Below, piece after piece: positions 18,568 through 26,418 of a DNA stretch of 64,000 nt (position 1 is the stretch's first letter; every line of letters starts with the position of its first letter). Made by a program: the position numbers and the translations under genes. Source of the stretch: CBDDGJ01 sp965199285 (GTDB taxonomy: Bacteria; Pseudomonadota; Alphaproteobacteria; RS24); NCBI GenBank assembly GCA_965199285.1, contig OZ240687.1, forward strand, positions 1,426,001 through 1,490,000, read 5' to 3'. Under the pieces are notes generated by a model, which made no database searches, was not told the origin of the DNA, and saw nothing but the letters and a program-made list of their open reading frames with translations.

Positions 18568-19155
18568 TTATCCGCCTGCCGATGAACGGCGGAGGCGAAG
18601 ATAAAATGCCCCATCGCCGCCATGTATGGGTTGTGCTGGCTGATAATGTAACACCATCGCCGCCAGCGGCGCTTGCCGAATCCAAATCGGTAATCGCTGC
18701 CGTAACACACCCTTGCCCTCACACCCTTTGCCGGTTATCACCAATACCAGCCGCGCCCCTTGCGCTTGCGCGTTAAAAATAAAGTGCTGTATTTTTTGAT
18801 GCGCTTGCGCTTCAGTGAGGCCGTGCAAATCAATGCGGGCATCAATTTTATCATTGCCGCGCCGAATCCGGCGCAGGCTTTTGCGGTCAAATTCCGAGTG
18901 AATAATATTTGGGCGCGCGCCCATAGTGCCAACTTTACCAGATGAGGGATTAGCAGACTCTGGCTTGCTTAACCCTTCACCCGTGCCCGCCTTTGCAAAT
19001 CTTGTATGAGATTTGCGCGGAGCAGATTGCGCCTGCCCACGCCGCGATAATGTTTGCCGCTTTTCAGGCGGTAGCGGGCGAATCTTCTGGCTAAATTTTT
19101 GCCACACATCCGCATCATCAAGCCCATTATTAGACCTATTGTCAGATTTAGGCAT
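18568..19155 (-). CDS. Smr-domain protein
   Basis: The C-terminal about 90 residues form a Smr (small MutS-related) domain with the signature IDLHGLTEAQA, VLVITGKG and GGDGAFYLRLRR. Smr domains are nucleic-acid nucleases or binders. The first 90 residues are basic and low-complexity with no known domain. At 195 residues it matches the stand-alone Smr/DUF2027-like proteins common in alphaproteobacteria. Its start overlaps the end of the Tim44-like gene by 8 bases. A lytic transglycosylase gene often seen between these two in relatives is absent here. Confidence 0.88.
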   Translation of the reverse strand: MPKSDNRSNNGLDDADVWQKFSQKIRPLPPEKRQTLSRRGQAQSAPRKSHTRFAKAGTGEGLSKPESANPSSGKVGTMGARPNIIHSEFDRKSLRRIRRGNDKIDARIDLHGLTEAQAHQKIQHFIFNAQAQGARLVLVITGKGCEGKGVLRQRLPIWIRQAPLAAMVLHYQPAQPIHGGDGAFYLRLRRSSAGG

Positions 19156-19786
19156 TCACCGATTCCGTCGCCACAAGTTGCCAGCTATTATCCGCCCCAT
19201 GAAGGGCGCGCTCAAAGCACCATATATCTTCAATGAGGCGAGGGGCTTGGCTTTCGCCATCACATAAATTACCATCCTGATCACAAATATAGCTGCTTAT
19301 CTCAGTGCGGAAACGCACCGCAATAGCCACCTGCTCAGCCGTAACCGTGACATCATCAATCAGCGCTTTTTTGATTGCTTCAATGGTGGTGGTAAGCGAT
19401 TGCCCCGCCTGTTGGCGCGTGTTGATTGCCTCAGAAAAAGCCTCAAACATAGGTGGGGAGAGAAGCTGTTGCAAAAGCTCTTTATCGGCGTGCGCAAAAC
19501 CTTGCAAAATCATCTCATAGGCGCGGGCAGCCCCCTTCAAAAACGCGCCCTCTTCAAAATCTGGTTCAGCATTTTTCAAAATCGCAAGCCCACGCCCCTC
19601 TTGCGGGAGGTCTGCTTTTATTTCTGTTGCCTCTTCTGGCTCTCCGACCAGACGAAGCGCAGGCTTTTTATCATCTTTTGCGTCCTTAAAATCATACTTT
19701 TCTCGTGTCGGATCATCTTCCTCACCATTATAAGTGCCTAAAATGGAAAAGAGTTTGATGCCAATGATAATTGCAGCAATAAGCAA
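19148..19786 (-). CDS. Tim44/TimA-family membrane-associated protein
   Basis: An N-terminal membrane helix (LLIAAIIIGIKLFSIL) is followed by an acidic linker (residues 21-60) and a Tim44-like globular domain (GAARAYEMILQGFAHAD onward). Bacterial Tim44-like proteins (TimA in Caulobacter) are inner-membrane associated and linked to the secretion neighbourhood with secB. The TTG at 19786 is the first conventional start. However, homology continues upstream in frame (ITALNII), and an AAGGAG lies 7 bases before an ATT codon at 19805-19807, so the protein may really begin there and be 219 residues long. Confidence 0.85.
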   Translation of the reverse strand: MLIAAIIIGIKLFSILGTYNGEEDDPTREKYDFKDAKDDKKPALRLVGEPEEATEIKADLPQEGRGLAILKNAEPDFEEGAFLKGAARAYEMILQGFAHADKELLQQLLSPPMFEAFSEAINTRQQAGQSLTTTIEAIKKALIDDVTVTAEQVAIAVRFRTEISSYICDQDGNLCDGESQAPRLIEDIWCFERALHGADNSWQLVATESVNA

Positions 19787-19875
19787 TATAATATTTAATG
19801 CAGTAATTTTCAGTCTCCTTTATAATATCTATATTATCACCTTTAAATCGTGAAAAACAATACTATATAAAACAT

Positions 19876-20307
19876 ATGTCGCGTTTTATTTTGCTTTTAT
19901 TCATTATCGTGCCGCTTATCGAGATTTATGGATTTATCACAATTGGCGGATTTATTGGCGCGGGGTGGACGATTTTACTTATTCTCACCACCGCCGCGCT
20001 TGGCATTACAATTATTCGCCAGCAAGGGTTAACTAGCTTACGCACAGCCCAACAGAAAATGGATAGAGGCGAGATTCCGCTTTCAGAAATGATTCATGCG
20101 GTGTTTTTGCTTATCGCAGCAGCGCTGCTCCTTACGCCCGGATTTTTTACCGATAGCATTGGTTTTTGTCTGCTTGTGCCCCCGTTTCGGGCGGGGCTGA
20201 TGATGATATTTTTTGCGAAATTTGTAGATTATTATTCTAAGCGCGGTAAAACACATTATAAAGCCGATGATGGCATTATCGATGTGACATATCGGATCGA
20301 TGATTAA
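19876..20307 (+). CDS. fxsA: FxsA-family membrane protein
   Basis: Small cytoplasmic-membrane protein of 143 residues. The FxsA family was named after the suppressor of F exclusion of phage T7 in E. coli. It has hydrophobic segments at about residues 3-20, 25-45 and 75-100, the family motif PLIEIYGFI with GAGWTILLIL, and the TPGFFTDSIGFCLLVPP block. The cytoplasmic tail ends IIDVTYRIDD, where relatives usually end in an acidic motif. It is divergent from the Tim44-like gene and 28 bases before secB. Confidence 0.92.
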   Translation: MSRFILLLFIIVPLIEIYGFITIGGFIGAGWTILLILTTAALGITIIRQQGLTSLRTAQQKMDRGEIPLSEMIHAVFLLIAAALLLTPGFFTDSIGFCLLVPPFRAGLMMIFFAKFVDYYSKRGKTHYKADDGIIDVTYRIDD

Positions 20308-20335
20308 ATATAGACAGAAATAAAAAAGGAATAAA

Positions 20336-20845
20336 ATGGCAGACGAAACCACGCAAACACCAAACCCCCAAAATGGTGAACAAAATCAGCCCCAAGATAA
20401 ACCAATGGGGCTAAATATTGGCCAGCAATATATTAAGGATCTGTCTTTCGAACGCTGTGCACAAGATACCCAGCTTGGCGATGATGCCCCGAGTGTCAAT
20501 ATTGAAGTCGGCGTGCAAAGCAAAATTCTGAAAGACAATATTTATGAAACAAGCTTGCGGTTAAAGGCCGAAACAAAAGTAAATGACCAAACCGCCTTTA
20601 TTATTGAACTGGTTTATGCGGCAGCCGTCACATTAATGAATATTCCGGACGAACAGCGCGATGCGGTTTTATCGATTGAAATTCCGCGCCAGATTTTTCC
20701 TTTTGCCCGTCGTATTCTTGCCGAAACGGTGCGCGATGGCGCTTTTCCACCGCTTTTAATCGACCCGATTGATTTTGCTGATCTTTATCGCCGCAATCTT
20801 GAGGCGGTAGCGGAAAGCAAGGCGCGCCCGCAAGCAGACGCTTAA
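20336..20845 (+). CDS. secB: Protein-export chaperone SecB
   Basis: Tetrameric cytoplasmic chaperone that keeps preproteins unfolded and delivers them to SecA. The 169-residue protein has the beta-sheet core (IKDLSFE, VNIEVGVQSKIL, YETSLRLKAETK) and the acidic and FPFARRIL/GAFPPLLIDPIDFADLY C-terminal elements of the family. RBS AAAGGA precedes the ATG. It is convergent with dnaQ, the two stops overlapping by 4 bases. Confidence 0.96.
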   Translation: MADETTQTPNPQNGEQNQPQDKPMGLNIGQQYIKDLSFERCAQDTQLGDDAPSVNIEVGVQSKILKDNIYETSLRLKAETKVNDQTAFIIELVYAAAVTLMNIPDEQRDAVLSIEIPRQIFPFARRILAETVRDGAFPPLLIDPIDFADLYRRNLEAVAESKARPQADA

Positions 20846-21567
20846 GTCTCGCCTTGTAACCATAGGCTTTTTACAGGCAGGTTTTCAATAAACTGCCGAT
20901 GCGCCTCTGCCTCTTGCGCCGTTGCCGGCAAAATAATCGTTTCGATAGATTGCTGCCGGATGGGAGTGTCTTGTGCAAAATCAGGCTCCGCTGACACAGC
21001 AGAATCAGACCCAATGGGGGCTACCTCATCTGATAAAATCAGCATTTGCTGCCGGCCGCCGGTAAGCTCCAGATAAACCTCTGCCAGCAATTCTGCATCC
21101 AATAAAGCGCCGTGTAGCGTGCGGTTCGAATTATCAATATCAAACCGGCGGCATAACGCATCTAAAGAAGCGGGCGCACCAGGGAATTTTTTGCGGGCAA
21201 TATCCAGCGTATCAATGATTGTATTTTCTTCAATTAAAGGCTTGCTTATCTGCCCCAGCTCAAAATTGAGAAAGCCCATATCAAATTTTGCATTGTGAAT
21301 AATAAGCGGGTCAGTGCCGATAAAGTCCAAAAACGCATCCGCAATTTCAAAAAAGCGCGGCTTGTCTTTCAGCGCCTCCCGCGTAAGGCCGGTTATCTCG
21401 GTTGCTTTGGCAGAAATGTCACGCTCCGGATTAATATATTGGTGAAAATTCTTCCCGGTTGGAATAGAATTTATCAGCTCGATACAGCCAATTTCAGTGA
21501 TGCGATCACCATCCTCCGTCGATAAGCCCGTGGTTTCCGTATCCAGCACAATTTCACGCAGTTTCAT
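20842..21567 (-). CDS. dnaQ: DNA polymerase III epsilon subunit, 3'-5' exonuclease
   Basis: Proofreading exonuclease of the replicative polymerase. DEDDh motifs are visible: EIVLDTETTGL (Exo I), LIIHNAKFDMGFL (Exo II), and HGALLDAELLAEVYL (Exo III with the histidine). The 241-residue length includes a polymerase alpha-binding C-terminal tail. Its start overlaps the 3' end of coaE by 14 bases in the conserved ppsR-maf-aroE-coaE-dnaQ run next to the origin. Confidence 0.96.
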   Translation of the reverse strand: MKLREIVLDTETTGLSTEDGDRITEIGCIELINSIPTGKNFHQYINPERDISAKATEITGLTREALKDKPRFFEIADAFLDFIGTDPLIIHNAKFDMGFLNFELGQISKPLIEENTIIDTLDIARKKFPGAPASLDALCRRFDIDNSNRTLHGALLDAELLAEVYLELTGGRQQMLILSDEVAPIGSDSAVSAEPDFAQDTPIRQQSIETIILPATAQEAEAHRQFIENLPVKSLWLQGET

Positions 21568-22186
21568 CTTTGCCTCTCTTGTCTTGCCCTGTTTTATCCC
21601 ATGTTTTTAGTTTTTCTATGATTTGCCGCACTTGTCTATGTGCATCTTCAACCGAGACAGAACTATCAACAATAAAATCGGCGCGCTTGCGCTTTTCAGC
21701 ATCAGGAAGCTGTTTTTTGAGAATGTCTTGAAATTTTTCATCACTCATGCCGTCACGCGCCAAAACGCGGGCGCGCTGAACCTCATAAGGCGCGCTCACC
21801 ACCACCGCCGCATCAACCCTTTCATCGCCACCAAATTCATATAAAAGCGGAATATCCAAAACCACCATTGGGTGATTGGCAGTGCGGCAATGTGATAAAA
21901 ATTCCTGCTGCACTTGGGCAACCAGCGGGTGAACGATTGCCTCAAGCGCTCGCAGTTTTTCTTTATCTTTCAAGACCAGTCGCGCCAGCACCTCGCGGTC
22001 AACCGCATTGTCAATAATCGCTCGCGGAAATAACATTCTTATAGGCTCAACCGCGCTGCCGTTTTTTTGATATATTGTGTGCACTGCCGCATCCGCATCA
22101 TAAACCGGCAGGCCTTCTTGTTCGAAAAGTTTTGCGGTTTGTGATTTACCCATGCCGATTGAACCGGTGAGACCAATAATTAACAT
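21554..22186 (-). CDS. coaE: Dephospho-CoA kinase
   Basis: Last step of coenzyme A synthesis: phosphorylates the 3'-hydroxyl of dephospho-CoA. P-loop GSIGMGKS at residues 8-15; HPLVAQVQQEFL and LDIPLLYEFG are family blocks. The start was set at the ATG at 22186, one base after the aroE TAG, because GGAGG precedes it by 7 bases and LIIGLTGSIG is the normal N-terminus; an ATG 27 bases upstream would lie inside aroE. Confidence 0.96.
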   Translation of the reverse strand: MLIIGLTGSIGMGKSQTAKLFEQEGLPVYDADAAVHTIYQKNGSAVEPIRMLFPRAIIDNAVDREVLARLVLKDKEKLRALEAIVHPLVAQVQQEFLSHCRTANHPMVVLDIPLLYEFGGDERVDAAVVVSAPYEVQRARVLARDGMSDEKFQDILKKQLPDAEKRKRADFIVDSSVSVEDAHRQVRQIIEKLKTWDKTGQDKRGKDETA

Positions 22187-22187
22187 A

Positions 22188-23030
22188 CTACGCCTCCAAA
22201 TCCTTAATGACACGCTGGCGCAATTCGTCCGTCACCACCGGGCGCACGCCATGCCATATCTCAAAAGCCGGAACCGCCTGATGAAGCAACATGCCCAAAC
22301 CATCAATGGCAATATGTCCCGCCGCTTGCGCCCTTTGCAATAAAGGTGTGTGCAGAGGGGTGTAAACAATATCCATCACCACAGATTGAGCCGCAAAGCC
22401 AGCAAGCGATAAATCAAGCGGGGGAGATTTTTGCATCCCCAAACTTGTTGCATTTATAAGCAAGCGGCACTCTTTTAGATAATCGGCACGCTGCCCCCAA
22501 TCGCAAATCGTGATCTTGGTTTTTGACAAGCTAAATTCATCCGCCAGAGCAAGGGCGCGGGGTTTGTTGCGATTGGCGAGAAGAATATCCGCGACGCCAA
22601 TATCCGCCAGCCCCGCAATTATCGCGCGTGCTGCCCCACCCGCCCCCAAAACCATCACCGGAAATGGTTTCCATATAGGTTCGGCCTGTGCCGCCGCTAA
22701 AGCTGCCAAAAAACCTGCAGAGTCACTATTATCAGCAAAAATCTGCGCGCCTTGAAAATGTAAAGTATTTGCCGCTTTCATAAATAAAACCCGAGACGAC
22801 ATATCGTCCGCAATCGAAAACGCCGTTTCTTTATGCGGAACCGTGACATTAACCCCGACAAAACCTTGATCCCTCAATTTCAGTATTTCATCGCGAAAAT
22901 TATCTTCTGGCTGAATTGCTCGCTTCTCATAGCTCCCTGCAACCTTGTGCTTGTGCATCCAATATTCATGAATAAGGGGCGAACGCGAATGAGTGATTGG
23001 ATATCCAACAATGCCTGTTTTTACACTCAT
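22188..23030 (-). CDS. aroE: Shikimate dehydrogenase (NADP)
   Basis: Reduces 3-dehydroshikimate to shikimate in aromatic amino-acid synthesis. The N-terminal substrate domain has GYPITHSRSPLIHEYW and the catalytic lysine in NVTVPHKE; the C-terminal Rossmann domain has VLGAGGAARAI and NATSLGM. 280 residues, normal. It overlaps maf by 4 bases, in the run leading away from the origin. Confidence 0.96.
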   Translation of the reverse strand: MSVKTGIVGYPITHSRSPLIHEYWMHKHKVAGSYEKRAIQPEDNFRDEILKLRDQGFVGVNVTVPHKETAFSIADDMSSRVLFMKAANTLHFQGAQIFADNSDSAGFLAALAAAQAEPIWKPFPVMVLGAGGAARAIIAGLADIGVADILLANRNKPRALALADEFSLSKTKITICDWGQRADYLKECRLLINATSLGMQKSPPLDLSLAGFAAQSVVMDIVYTPLHTPLLQRAQAAGHIAIDGLGMLLHQAVPAFEIWHGVRPVVTDELRQRVIKDLEA

Positions 23031-23629
23031 GACGGGATTACCCCAAAATCGCGAAGTACCTGCAAAAGCGGCAAGAGAGGCAGGCCGAGAATGGTAAAAT
23101 AATCTCCCTTTATTTCATCAAAAAGCTGCCCGCCGCGCGCCTCTAACCGATAAGCACCAACCGAAGATAAAATCGCTTCCCCCTCGGCGGCAAGATAATC
23201 GTCCAAAAACCCATCTGAAAACGCCCGCATCATTAATGAAGCATGGTTTTTATACTGCCAGATGATGGTTTCGCCTTTTTGTAAAACCAACCCATTCATA
23301 AGAAAATGTGGTTTTCCGCGAAAGTTTTGCAGATTGCGGCGTGCTTCATCCATCGTCTTTGGTTTGTCATAAATCACATTCTCGCAAACGAGAATTTGGT
23401 CAGCCGCTAAAATATAATCTTCTGTTGGCTTATCCTTAAGGTGAAAAACAGCCCCTGCTTTTGCTTCAGCCAAGCGCAAGGGCAGGTCTTCGGACGCGCC
23501 ATCAAAACTGTCTTTAATTTGTTTTTCATCTAGTTGAGAGGCACAAATATCGAAAGACAGACCAGCTTGCTGCAAAATTTGCGCACGGCTTTGACTGGCG
23601 GAGGCAAGGATAAGATTATGTTTGGCCAT
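23027..23629 (-). CDS. maf: Maf-family nucleoside triphosphate pyrophosphatase
   Basis: House-cleaning pyrophosphatase for non-canonical nucleotides; members also affect cell division. The 200-residue Maf fold begins LILASASQSRAQILQQAG and contains the AADQILVCEN and SVGAYRLEARGGQLFDEIKGDYFTI blocks. YceF-type (7-methyl-GTP) versus YhdE-type (dTTP/UTP) specificity was not resolved. Overlaps ppsR by 14 bases and aroE by 4. Confidence 0.92.
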   Translation of the reverse strand: MAKHNLILASASQSRAQILQQAGLSFDICASQLDEKQIKDSFDGASEDLPLRLAEAKAGAVFHLKDKPTEDYILAADQILVCENVIYDKPKTMDEARRNLQNFRGKPHFLMNGLVLQKGETIIWQYKNHASLMMRAFSDGFLDDYLAAEGEAILSSVGAYRLEARGGQLFDEIKGDYFTILGLPLLPLLQVLRDFGVIPS

Positions 23630-24446
23630 GATCGCTATTCTCCTGTCGGCGCTGATATATGTTTAATATTTCAGCCGCAACCTCCTCAACTGAGCGCCGC
23701 GACACATCGATTATTGGCCAGTTTTTCTGCATCATAAAGCGGCGTGCTTCCAATAGTTCCTGCTTAATCATATCGGGATCAATATATTCTGTTTCATTTT
23801 CTTCATTCAGTAAAAGCAGCCGGTTGCGTCTGATCTGAATAAGCCGATCGGCATTTGTTGTAAGACCAATAATGAGCGGCTTGGTAAGAGAAAATAATTC
23901 CTTAGGCAGCTCTATACCCATGACCAGTGGCACATTTGCCGCCTTTAGGCCGCGATTGGCAAGATAAATACAGGTCGGCGTTTTGGAGGTGCGGCTTATG
24001 CCCGTAATGATAATATCCGCCTCGTTCAAATCGCCTTGGCTTTGCCCATCATCATGCATCATTGTGTAATTAAGGGCTGAAATGCGCTGAAAATAATCCC
24101 GATCCATAATATGTTGCCCGCCCGCTTTACCGCTTACCGGAATTTTCAGATAGTCAACCATTTCCGAAATAAAGGGGTCGAGAACCGAAAGACAGGGAAC
24201 CGAAAGCCGCGCACAGACACGCTCTAACTTTTCGCGCAAGCGGTCATCAACAATGGAAAAGAAAACCGGCCCCGGGTGCTCTTCAATATTATCGATTATT
24301 TTTTGCATTTGCTTCTCATTGCGAACAAGACCATAGCTGTGCTCGTTCGGGGTGGCGGCCTCAAACTGCGCACACACCGCTTTGGCAAGTACGCTTATTG
24401 TTTCTCCCGTGCCGTCTGAAATAAGATGTAAGTCAAATGAAACCAT
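23616..24446 (-). CDS. ppsR: Pyruvate, phosphate dikinase regulatory protein (DUF299)
   Basis: Bifunctional ADP-dependent kinase and Pi-dependent phosphorylase that controls pyruvate phosphate dikinase or PEP synthase. The 276-residue protein has the DUF299 hallmarks: HLISDGTGET at the start and a P-loop-like GISRTSKTPTCIYLANRG. It is the first gene to the left of the predicted origin and reads away from it, matching the alphaproteobacterial arrangement (the first gene in the Caulobacter numbering belongs to this family). Its target is not in the window. Confidence 0.93.
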   Translation of the reverse strand: MVSFDLHLISDGTGETISVLAKAVCAQFEAATPNEHSYGLVRNEKQMQKIIDNIEEHPGPVFFSIVDDRLREKLERVCARLSVPCLSVLDPFISEMVDYLKIPVSGKAGGQHIMDRDYFQRISALNYTMMHDDGQSQGDLNEADIIITGISRTSKTPTCIYLANRGLKAANVPLVMGIELPKELFSLTKPLIIGLTTNADRLIQIRRNRLLLLNEENETEYIDPDMIKQELLEARRFMMQKNWPIIDVSRRSVEEVAAEILNIYQRRQENSDHGQT

Positions 24447-24823
24447 CTAAACCCTCCCGAATTATGTGAATTATGTGGATAGCTGCGCGCTCTGGCGATT
24501 TCCCAAAAATAGTTCACATATCTCTGTTTTTTTCATATCGCTTATTTGCAATTTAATAAATCCTTTTTTATTGATTTGAAAACTGGGAATATCTTTTCTT
24601 CTTAAAAATATTATTTTCTGCCCATAATTCACATTCTTCATTGTCTTTCATTTCAATAGGTTAGAATAAGATTTTGAATTATATTTTTTATCCACGTTAT
24701 CATCAGCAGAGTTGTTCACGCGTTTATTTGGGGATGAGTTTTCCTATACCCAAGAATCCACAGAATTTCCATTGCACAACAACAACTACTTATTTATTTA
24801 TATATAAATAGGAAATGGATTTT
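24447..24823. other. Predicted chromosomal replication origin (oriC)
   Basis: A 377-base AT-rich gap between ppsR and hemE, the location of oriC in Caulobacter and many alphaproteobacteria. DnaA-box-like nonamers (consensus TTATNCACA) seen: TGTGAATTA (24465-24473) directly followed by TGTGGATAG (24474-24482), both on the minus strand; TAGTTCACA (24510-24518); TAATTCACA (24625-24633); TTATCCACG (24688-24696); TTGTTCACG (24712-24720); GAATCCACA (24754-24762). Most differ from consensus by one or two bases. Long A/T stretches (24541-24610 and 24788-24811) could serve as the unwinding element. Adjacent genes diverge on both sides. Bidirectional initiation is inferred, not shown. Confidence 0.8.
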
Positions 24824-25858
24824 ATGAGAAAACCTTTACTTTCGATATTCGCTGAACAATATGATCCCAAACAAATGCAAAAACCTATTTGGCTAATGCG
24901 ACAAGCGGGGCGCTATCTTCCCGAATATATGAAAACACGAGCACAAGCAGGTGATTTTTTGAACCTTTGTTATAACTCCGTGTTGGCGGAAGAGGTAACG
25001 CTTCAACCGGTTCGGCGCTATGGTTTTGATGGTGCTATTTTATTCGCAGATATTCTCCTCATACCGCAAGCCTTAGGGCAAAATCTATGGTTTGAAATAG
25101 GGGAAGGGCCACGGCTTGATCCGGTTCATGGTGCGCAAACTCTATCTTATGAAAAATTTGACGCAACCCTTGCGCCGATTTTTGAAACCCTTGCAAGATT
25201 AAAAAATTCCTTGCCTGAGCAAACCACATTGATCGGGTTTGCTGGTGCGCCATGGACGGTGGCGACTTATATGATTGCTGGATGCGGAACCCCCGATCAG
25301 GAACCTGCCCGTGCTTTTGCACGGGATCATCCGCAATCTTTTCAAGAGATTATCGATCTTCTCATTATCGCCACCACTGATTATCTGGAACAGCAAGTTT
25401 TGGCAGGGGCTGAGGTTTTGCAAATATTTGAAAGCTGGGCATCAGCGCTGGCGGGGGCTGAATTTGAGCGCTGGTGTCTTTCGCCGGTAAAACAAATCAT
25501 CCAAAATTTACGCGCCCGCAATATCAGGGTTCCGATTATAACATTTCCGCGAAATTGCACCTATTCGCTGCTTGATTATTGCCAAGAAACCAAGACCAAT
25601 GGTGTGAGCCTCGGCAGTGAGGTGGATTTAGCTATGATCTTTGAGACACTGCCCGCGCATATTGTGGTGCAGGGAAATTTAAGCCCGTCTGCTCTTGAAG
25701 CAGGCGGTGAAGTGTTGGTAAAAGCCGTGCAAGATATATTGTTGCTTACAAAAGACCGACGGCATATTTTTAATCTGGCGCATGGGATTAGCCAATACAC
25801 GCCGCCTGAACATGTTGCACAGCTCGTGCGGCTGGTGAGAGAGGATTATAATGGCTGA
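24824..25858 (+). CDS. hemE: Uroporphyrinogen III decarboxylase
   Basis: Decarboxylates the four acetate groups of uroporphyrinogen III to give coproporphyrinogen III in haem synthesis. The 344-residue barrel has the signature PIWLMRQAGRYLPEY, the GFAGAPWTVATYM block and the conserved Asp in FDGAILFADILL. The ATG at 24824 is preferred over that at 24815, because AGGAA lies 9 bases before the former but abuts the latter; a 347-residue version cannot be excluded. It is the first gene to the right of the predicted origin and overlaps hemJ by 8 bases. Confidence 0.95.
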   Translation: MRKPLLSIFAEQYDPKQMQKPIWLMRQAGRYLPEYMKTRAQAGDFLNLCYNSVLAEEVTLQPVRRYGFDGAILFADILLIPQALGQNLWFEIGEGPRLDPVHGAQTLSYEKFDATLAPIFETLARLKNSLPEQTTLIGFAGAPWTVATYMIAGCGTPDQEPARAFARDHPQSFQEIIDLLIIATTDYLEQQVLAGAEVLQIFESWASALAGAEFERWCLSPVKQIIQNLRARNIRVPIITFPRNCTYSLLDYCQETKTNGVSLGSEVDLAMIFETLPAHIVVQGNLSPSALEAGGEVLVKAVQDILLLTKDRRHIFNLAHGISQYTPPEHVAQLVRLVREDYNG

Positions 25859-26321
25859 ATTTCTTATTTCCTTCCATCAGTGGATACTTTCCTTCCACGA
25901 GTGGATTTTGGCATTCCATATTATTTCTGTCATGTTCTGGATGGCAGGCATGTATTATTTGCCCCGCTTATTTGTCTATCATGCTGAAGCGATTGAAATC
26001 GGCACGGCGCATGAGGTTTTTGAGGTGATGGAGCTTAAACTTTTGCGGATCATAATGAACCCTGCGCTTATCGCTAGTTGGGTTTTCGGCTTAAGCCTGC
26101 TTTTTTCACCTGGTTTTCTTGAAAGTGCAGATTTTTGGCTTGTTATAAAATTGTCACTGGTCATTATCCTCACCGCCTATCATGGGTTTTTAGCGCGGCT
26201 GCGGCGGCAATTTTTACAAGAAAATACCCTCTATTCGAGCCGATTTTTTCGGATGATAAATGAAATACCCCCTCTTTTCACAATCATTATTGTGATTATG
26301 GTGGTTGTACGCCCGTTCTGA
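25851..26321 (+). CDS. hemJ: Protoporphyrinogen IX oxidase HemJ
   Basis: Membrane enzyme that oxidises protoporphyrinogen IX to protoporphyrin IX in bacteria lacking HemG or HemY. Four or five membrane helices and the signature FHIISVMFWMAGMYYLPRLFVYH, with the histidines implicated in haem binding. The N-terminus is about 15 residues longer than usual and contains a duplicated heptad, SFHQWIL/SFHEWIL, encoded by two 21-base units at 25867-25908. Overlapping hemE places two haem enzymes in one transcript. Confidence 0.93.
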   Translation: MAEFLISFHQWILSFHEWILAFHIISVMFWMAGMYYLPRLFVYHAEAIEIGTAHEVFEVMELKLLRIIMNPALIASWVFGLSLLFSPGFLESADFWLVIKLSLVIILTAYHGFLARLRRQFLQENTLYSSRFFRMINEIPPLFTIIIVIMVVVRPF

Positions 26322-26418
26322 TTATGATAAGAGGGGGCGTATTTTGATAGAATACAATCCTTTCTTTTGAATTATTCATATAATTTATATCCACATTTAT
26401 ATCTAATGGAGCTCACTC

